The position numbers and the translations under genes are program-made. From contig JAXDJO010000017.1 of the NCBI GenBank assembly GCA_034667525.1, positions 76,847 to 140,846 of the forward strand: 64,000 nucleotides of DNA. Reading direction: 5' to 3'. Source of the DNA: DATAPE01 sp034667525. GTDB taxonomy: Bacteria; Actinomycetota; CADDZG01; WHSQ01. The notes beneath the pieces are model-generated. The model did no database searches and had not been told where the DNA came from. It saw only the letters and a list, made by a program, of their open reading frames with translations. Shown piece after piece: positions 60,054-64,000 of this stretch (position 1 is the stretch's first letter; each line of letters opens with the position of its first letter).

Positions 60054-62099
60054 ATGGAACTCCAAACTGAGCTAGAGCGCGAGCAGGCTCACATCGACGC
60101 TTCCTATCGGTTCCTCGCTGCGATGCGCGAGCGGACACGGCGCTTAGTGGAAGAAGGTCAGTTCGGCGATTCTGTTGACGAGGAGATCCTGCGCGCCGAA
60201 CTTCGCGACCGGCTGTCGCGCCTGGGCGACACGAACAGCCCTCTGACCTTTGGAAGGATCGACGATGATGCCGGAGAAACGTTCTACATCGGACGCCGGC
60301 ACGTGCGCGATGGGCGCGGAGAGCCCGTCGTTGTCGACTGGCGTGCCCCCGTAGCCACGCCCTTCTACAGAGCGACGATCCACGATCCTCTCGAACTTAA
60401 GCTGCGCCGGCGCTTCGTTCTCGAGGGCCGCAATCTCGTCGACCTCTTCGATGAGGACTTCACCGATCCCGAATCACTCGTAGAGGGTGGTCACGGGGGA
60501 GTTCCCGATCCTCTGCTGGCAGAGCTCGGCCGCGCCAGGACAGGACAGATGCGCGACATCGTCGCCACGATCCAGGCCGAACAGGACGAGATCATCCGAG
60601 CCCCTCTCCGCCGCGTCATCGCGGTTCAAGGAGGGCCGGGAACCGGGAAGACCGCGGTGGGACTGCACCGAGCGGCATTCCTGCTGTACGAGCACCGCGA
60701 TTTCCTCCAACGAGAGAAGGTGTTGATCGTGGGGCCGAACAGATTGTTCCTCGAATACATCTCGCAGGTTCTTCCCTCTCTCGGTGAAACCGCGGCCTAC
60801 CAGACAACCGTGGACACTCTCGGATCGATGGAATTCCGAGCTCGCCGTGAGGATCCTGCCGACGTCGCTCGCTTGAAAGGCGACCCGCGCATGGCCACGG
60901 TGCTGCGGCGTGCCCTCTGGATGCAGGTGCAACCGGCCCAAACTTCTATCTCGAAGCTGGTTGCCGGGGTCCACTTCCAAGCTACGCCCGGTCAGCTGGA
61001 CAAGTTGGTGCGCGACGCGCGAAGGGGCGACGGTCCCTATCGCCATGCCCGTGAAGGCTTTCATCAACATCTCGGTCAGATGTGGCTCACCGGCCACGAG
61101 GTCGATATCTATGCGGCCGGGCTCGATGCCGAAGATTTCATCACCCGGATACTGCGCTTTGCCGATATCAAGAGGGCGCTGGACAGGATCTGGCCGTCGA
61201 TGAACCCGCCCGCATTGGTGCGCTCGCTGCTCACGAGCCGCGTGAGATTGCGGCAAGCTGCTGACGGGTTGTTGTCCGACCCGGAGATGAGCACACTGCA
61301 GAGCCTGAACAACGCAGCGCTGCGAGAGCAAGGCTGGAGCCGGTCCGACCTTCCGCTCCTGGATGAGGCGGAGTGGCTCGTCGACGGCTCCCCTCAATCT
61401 TACGGCCACTCCATCGTCGATGAGGCTCAGGATCTTTCGGCCATGCACCTGCGGATGGTGCGTCGTCGCACTCTGCATTCATCGATGACACTGCTGGGAG
61501 ATCTGGCGCAGGCCACCGCTCCCGCTTCTCAGAGCTCCTGGGAAGAGATGTTGCAGGCGATCAACGAAACCGAGGGGGAGATCACGAGCCTCTCCATCGG
61601 GTACCGGGTCCCCGAGGCCATTCTTGCCCTCGCCAACCGGCTGCTTCCCATCGCGGCTCCGGATGTGCCGCCGGCTCGCTCGGTGCGCCGTACAGGAGAT
61701 CCGCCCCGCTTGATCCGCGCGGGTCGCGACATCGGTACCAAGGCCGCAGCCGAGGCGATCGAGTTGGCCGACCTGTGGAACACCGTCGGCGTCGTTTGCA
61801 GCGAGCGTTCCATCGACCAGGTGCGAGCCGGCCTAGCGGCCGCATCGATCGATTTCGTCTCCTGGGAACAGGCAGAGCTCGATCATCCAGTAACGCTGCT
61901 CGATGCACCGGCGGCGAAAGGCCTCGAGTTCGACGCCGTGGTGGTTGTCGATCCGGCCGGGATCTATGAAGAAGAGAATGGTGTCCGCAGGCTGTACGTG
62001 GCGATGACGCGCGCGGTGCAACATCTTTCGTTGGTTTACGACCAGGAGCTGCCGGAGCCACTGCAGTTCGACATCGACGCAGACAAGCAGACGGCGTGA
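60054..62099 (+). CDS. helD: HelD/HelR-like RNA polymerase recycling ATPase
   Basis: A 681-residue UvrD/Rep-superfamily protein. N-terminal coiled coil (ELEREQAHIDASYRFLAAM) as in HelD's RNA polymerase secondary-channel arm, then the HelD-specific FYIGRRHVRD and VVVDWRAPVATPFYRA, Walker A GGPGTGKTAVG, VDEAQDLSAMHLRMV and C-terminal AKGLEFDAVVVVDP with YVAMTRAVQ. HelD releases stalled RNA polymerase; the HelR subgroup in streptomycetes protects against rifamycins. I see no rifamycin-associated element upstream. Start ATG 60054 begins the coiled coil. Coupled to the next gene by a GTGA overlap. Confidence 0.88.
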   Translation: MELQTELEREQAHIDASYRFLAAMRERTRRLVEEGQFGDSVDEEILRAELRDRLSRLGDTNSPLTFGRIDDDAGETFYIGRRHVRDGRGEPVVVDWRAPVATPFYRATIHDPLELKLRRRFVLEGRNLVDLFDEDFTDPESLVEGGHGGVPDPLLAELGRARTGQMRDIVATIQAEQDEIIRAPLRRVIAVQGGPGTGKTAVGLHRAAFLLYEHRDFLQREKVLIVGPNRLFLEYISQVLPSLGETAAYQTTVDTLGSMEFRARREDPADVARLKGDPRMATVLRRALWMQVQPAQTSISKLVAGVHFQATPGQLDKLVRDARRGDGPYRHAREGFHQHLGQMWLTGHEVDIYAAGLDAEDFITRILRFADIKRALDRIWPSMNPPALVRSLLTSRVRLRQAADGLLSDPEMSTLQSLNNAALREQGWSRSDLPLLDEAEWLVDGSPQSYGHSIVDEAQDLSAMHLRMVRRRTLHSSMTLLGDLAQATAPASQSSWEEMLQAINETEGEITSLSIGYRVPEAILALANRLLPIAAPDVPPARSVRRTGDPPRLIRAGRDIGTKAAAEAIELADLWNTVGVVCSERSIDQVRAGLAAASIDFVSWEQAELDHPVTLLDAPAAKGLEFDAVVVVDPAGIYEEENGVRRLYVAMTRAVQHLSLVYDQELPEPLQFDIDADKQTA

Positions 62100-62710
62100 G
62101 CGAGGACCCCGGCAACATCTCGTCGCCTCGACTCGAACTGGTGTCGGTGGGCCTCGACTTCGTCCGGGCGGCTCTTGAAGGTCGTATGGACGATGCGGAA
62201 CGCCTAGCCGGGGTGAAGCTCCCCGATGGGTGGGAGCGAGATGCACAGAGCGCGCTGCGCTACCGGAAGGCACAGATGGAAGTCGATCCTTCCACGCGGC
62301 CCTGGCTCTTGCGGTTGATCGTGATCCGAGAGACTGGCGAGGTGGCGGGTTATGTGAACTTCCACGCACCTCCGGGAGATGAGGGTTGGGTCGAGATCGG
62401 CTATGAGATCCAACCCCGATTGCGTCGTCGCGGCTACGCGACCGAGGCCGCCTATGCGATGTTCTTATGGGCGGGTGCCCAGGGTGTCGAGCGTCTGCGG
62501 GCCTCGGTCAGTCCCGATAACGAACCCTCACTGGGGATGGTTCAAAAGATGGGCTTTACCCGAACCGGCGAGCAATGGGACGAGATCGATGGGTTGGAGT
62601 ACGTATTCGAGGCCTCCCTCTCCACGGTTCGGGCGGCCATCGGTGTGGAGCAGGGAGACGCCGGCCCGGTCGAAGGAATCGTGGATGATCCCGGGACTGT
62701 CTCGGGCTGA
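62096..62710 (+). CDS. GNAT-family N-acetyltransferase
   Basis: A 204-residue acetyltransferase of the RimJ/RimL-like Acetyltransf_3 type. The acetyl-CoA loop is YEIQPRLRRRGYATEAAYAM and the late motif SVSPDNEPSLGMVQKMGF is typical. The GTG start overlaps the HelD-like stop by four bases, so both are made together. Substrate unknown; a role in antibiotic resistance would suit the HelR-type partner but is only inference. Confidence 0.88.
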   Translation: MSEDPGNISSPRLELVSVGLDFVRAALEGRMDDAERLAGVKLPDGWERDAQSALRYRKAQMEVDPSTRPWLLRLIVIRETGEVAGYVNFHAPPGDEGWVEIGYEIQPRLRRRGYATEAAYAMFLWAGAQGVERLRASVSPDNEPSLGMVQKMGFTRTGEQWDEIDGLEYVFEASLSTVRAAIGVEQGDAGPVEGIVDDPGTVSG

Positions 62711-62724
62711 GTGAAACTGTCGAC

Positions 62725-63318
62725 GTGGCCGATTACCGATTCGTAACGACGAGCGAGATCGCCGTCCCTCGCAATCGGGCATGGGCCGAGGTGAGTCGCC
62801 CCGAGAGATGGGTGACGTGGTGGCCGGGACTCAACGAGGTCAAGCAGCTGGAACCGGGTGATGACGAGGGCCGGGGAACGCTGTTGGAGTTTGTGTTCAA
62901 AAGCTTTCTTCCCTACACGCTGTCTTTCCGGGGGCGGATCACCCTGATCGAGCCTCCGCAGCGGATGGAAATCGACGCCATCGGGGAGCTCGAAGGAAAC
63001 GCGGTGTACGAGCTCGAGGACCTGGGGGAGAGCACGCGCATGAGGCTGACCTGGACGGTGAAGACCACTAAGACGTGGATGAATGTGTTGGCCCCAATAG
63101 CTCGCCCCTTCTTCGCCTGGAATCACGACATCTTGATGAAGGCCGGGGCCCGCGGGTTGGCCCGCAAGTTGGGCACTGAAGTCACTCATTTCGATGCCGG
63201 TCATCCGTGGCGACGCCCGTTGTTGCTGGGATTAGCCCTCTCGTCCGGGCTCGGGATATGGAAGCTAGCTCGATCCGGCTCGGCGCGATGGGGCAGCGCG
63301 GGCCGGATAGGAAGGTGA
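62725..63318 (+). CDS. SRPBCC/polyketide-cyclase family protein
   Basis: A 197-residue START-like protein. The N-terminus ADYRFVTTSEIAVPRNRAWAEVSRPERWVTWWPGL is typical of SRPBCC proteins, and the helix MKAGARGLARKLG follows in the expected place. A positively charged, hydrophobic C-terminal extension (PLLLGLALSSGLGIWKLA) may contact membrane. Start GTG 62725. Its last 54 bases overlap the convergent MarR gene. Confidence 0.82.
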   Translation: MADYRFVTTSEIAVPRNRAWAEVSRPERWVTWWPGLNEVKQLEPGDDEGRGTLLEFVFKSFLPYTLSFRGRITLIEPPQRMEIDAIGELEGNAVYELEDLGESTRMRLTWTVKTTKTWMNVLAPIARPFFAWNHDILMKAGARGLARKLGTEVTHFDAGHPWRRPLLLGLALSSGLGIWKLARSGSARWGSAGRIGR

Positions 63319-63795
63319 GCAACGATGGTCCGCCCAGGCCTCGTTCCCTTCGAGCAATCGACGCAGCGATCCTCGCAAAGTAGCGATGTCTTCGTCCGAA
63401 AGATGACGGGAGAACGACCGTTCGATCGCAGAAGCCAGGATCGAATGCGCCTCTTCCACCGCCCGCTCTCCCGCAGACGAAAGCGCCGCAAATACGACCC
63501 GGCGATCGCCTTCGCACAACAGGCGCGTCACCAAACCCCGCTTCTCGAGCCGGTCAACCAGGCGGGTGGTGCCGCTCTTGCTGAGCAGGAGGACGTCTGC
63601 CAGGTCGTACATCCGGAACCTGCGCTCCACGGACCCGGCCAGGCGGACCAGAACCTGGTGCTCGGCGAGAGATAGTCCGCAACTGGTCTCGAGCTCGTTC
63701 TCGATCCGTGTGGTGATAACCGCGTGAGCCTGCAGGAGGTTCATCCACGCCTGGAAGCGATCTTGGTTCATGGTGGAGCCGGGGCCTTCCTTCAT
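63265..63795 (-). CDS. MarR-family transcriptional regulator
   Basis: A 176-residue winged-helix regulator: dimerisation helix (FQAWMNLLQAHAVITTRIENEL), then HTH in LSLAEHQVLVRLAGS and RMYDLADVLLLSKSGTTRLVDRLEKRGLV, the wing CEGDRRVVFAAL, and helix AVEEAHSILASAIERSFSRHL. ATG 63795 would be leaderless, six bases after a TATGCT hexamer; ATG 63771 is an alternative. An 18-base palindrome overlaps the promoter, so the gene is probably autorepressed. Ligand unknown. Confidence 0.92.
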   Translation of the reverse strand: MKEGPGSTMNQDRFQAWMNLLQAHAVITTRIENELETSCGLSLAEHQVLVRLAGSVERRFRMYDLADVLLLSKSGTTRLVDRLEKRGLVTRLLCEGDRRVVFAALSSAGERAVEEAHSILASAIERSFSRHLSDEDIATLRGSLRRLLEGNEAWADHRCSPSYPARAAPSRRAGSS

Positions 63796-63801
63796 AGCAG
63801 C

Positions 63802-63831
63802 AGCATAAGGCAGTAGTTGACGTGACAACTA
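63802..63831 (-). promoter_or_regulatory. marR promoter with overlapping operator
   Basis: On the minus strand TATGCT (63802-63807) is a -10 candidate and TTGTCA (63823-63828) a -35 candidate with a 15-base spacer. The palindrome TAGTTGACGTGACAACTA (63814-63831) covers the -35. Its six-base arms are perfect, a size and symmetry typical of MarR operators. Binding there would block RNA polymerase. Confidence 0.65.
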
Positions 63832-64000
63832 TCTGAGGGCCCGGGCAGAGATGTGGGGCGAGCGGCATGTGGAGGACCTCGGCGCGATCGGGGCGTTGGA
63901 CGGGGGCCGGGCCCGCCTGAGTCGGAGAAAACGGCGGGTACGGCCCCCTCGCACTCGTCCCGGAGGAAGAGTGGGTTAGCGAGACGATGCTCCTCATCCC
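63832..64000. other. 169-base end stretch without a complete gene
   Basis: No complete gene is seen. An ATG at 63987, preceded by a GGAGGAAG run at 63962-63969, could begin a plus-strand gene that continues beyond the window. Its position beside the MarR operator would make it a candidate target. Confidence 0.35.

Noticed and set aside
63832..63997. A 147-codon minus-strand frame running from 63554 to 63997
   Set aside because: It overlaps marR in another frame, has no family resemblance and is rich in Pro/Arg/Gly.
1..64000. CRISPR array, prophage, insertion sequence or plasmid origin
   Set aside because: No regularly spaced repeats, transposase, integrase, phage structural or replication-initiation genes are visible; the only tRNA-associated repeat is one 20-base duplication.

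Overview
The window is high-GC, densely coded and dominated by families typical of Actinomycetota: the DUF3090/SCO1664 pair, MurT/GatD, an F420-type luciferase-like oxidoreductase, a HelD/HelR-type RNA polymerase recycling helicase, PspC-domain kinases, MpaB/DUF2236, and many GTG or TTG starts with 4-base stop/start overlaps. Nothing identifies a genus. A deep-branching, free-living (soil or sediment) actinobacterium is my inference. No prophage, insertion sequence, CRISPR array or secondary-metabolite cluster is visible; this looks like chromosomal backbone.

Layout. 1-2.1 kb: end of DUF3090, SCO1664, an unusual short-arm tRNA with a UAA anticodon, a DUF1801 protein and a small membrane protein. 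2.2-5.8 kb: an OmpR-type two-component system behind a phospholipase C-like phosphoesterase. 5.9-10.1 kb: a seven-gene Mrp/Mbh-type antiporter module (E, F, G, MbhD, MbhE-B fusion, C, D). 10.3-15.6 kb: a selenocysteine formate dehydrogenase (in-frame UGA plus SECIS hairpin), its four-cluster ferredoxin-like subunit, an NrfD membrane subunit and two very small ORFs. 15.7-22.4 kb: housekeeping genes (DUF488, acyl-CoA ligase, MurJ, MsrA, MalQ). 22.8-26.5 kb: an envelope-stress module resembling LiaFSR/Psp (PspC-LiaF-like protein divergent from a PspC-histidine kinase and LuxR-type regulator). 26.6-30.7 kb: a secreted phosphoesterase, a metallopeptidase remnant, and an ABC-2 exporter operon preceded by what looks like a leader-peptide attenuator. 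30.7-40.1 kb: an amino-acid permease, GDSL hydrolase, MmsA, and several exported beta-propeller proteins. 40.2-44.5 kb: DUF2236 and a 1149-residue cyclase/ATPase/TPR protein. 44.6-52.1 kb: a minus-strand run with a flavin disulfide reductase, GH15 glucoamylase-like enzyme, M24 protein, glucose-dehydrogenase-like enzyme, cyclase-family hydrolase and M15 peptidase. 52.3-56.9 kb: HD-GYP phosphodiesterase, LamG protein, GatD and MurT. 57.2-63.8 kb: a second OmpR/kinase pair, methyltransferase, HelD-like helicase, GNAT acetyltransferase, SRPBCC protein and an apparently autoregulated MarR regulator.

How the genes may work together. The antiporter module and the formate dehydrogenase are adjacent and co-directional, and the antiporter gene order reproduces the ion-pumping half of the archaeal Mbh hydrogenase operon. 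Coupling of formate oxidation to ion translocation is therefore a reasonable but unproven idea. The ABC exporter leader (25-codon ORF, terminator, competing antiterminator, then the ATPase start codon) is the most specific regulatory structure I see. Cell-wall functions (MurJ, MurT/GatD, M15, PspC/LiaF signalling) recur across the window without forming one operon.
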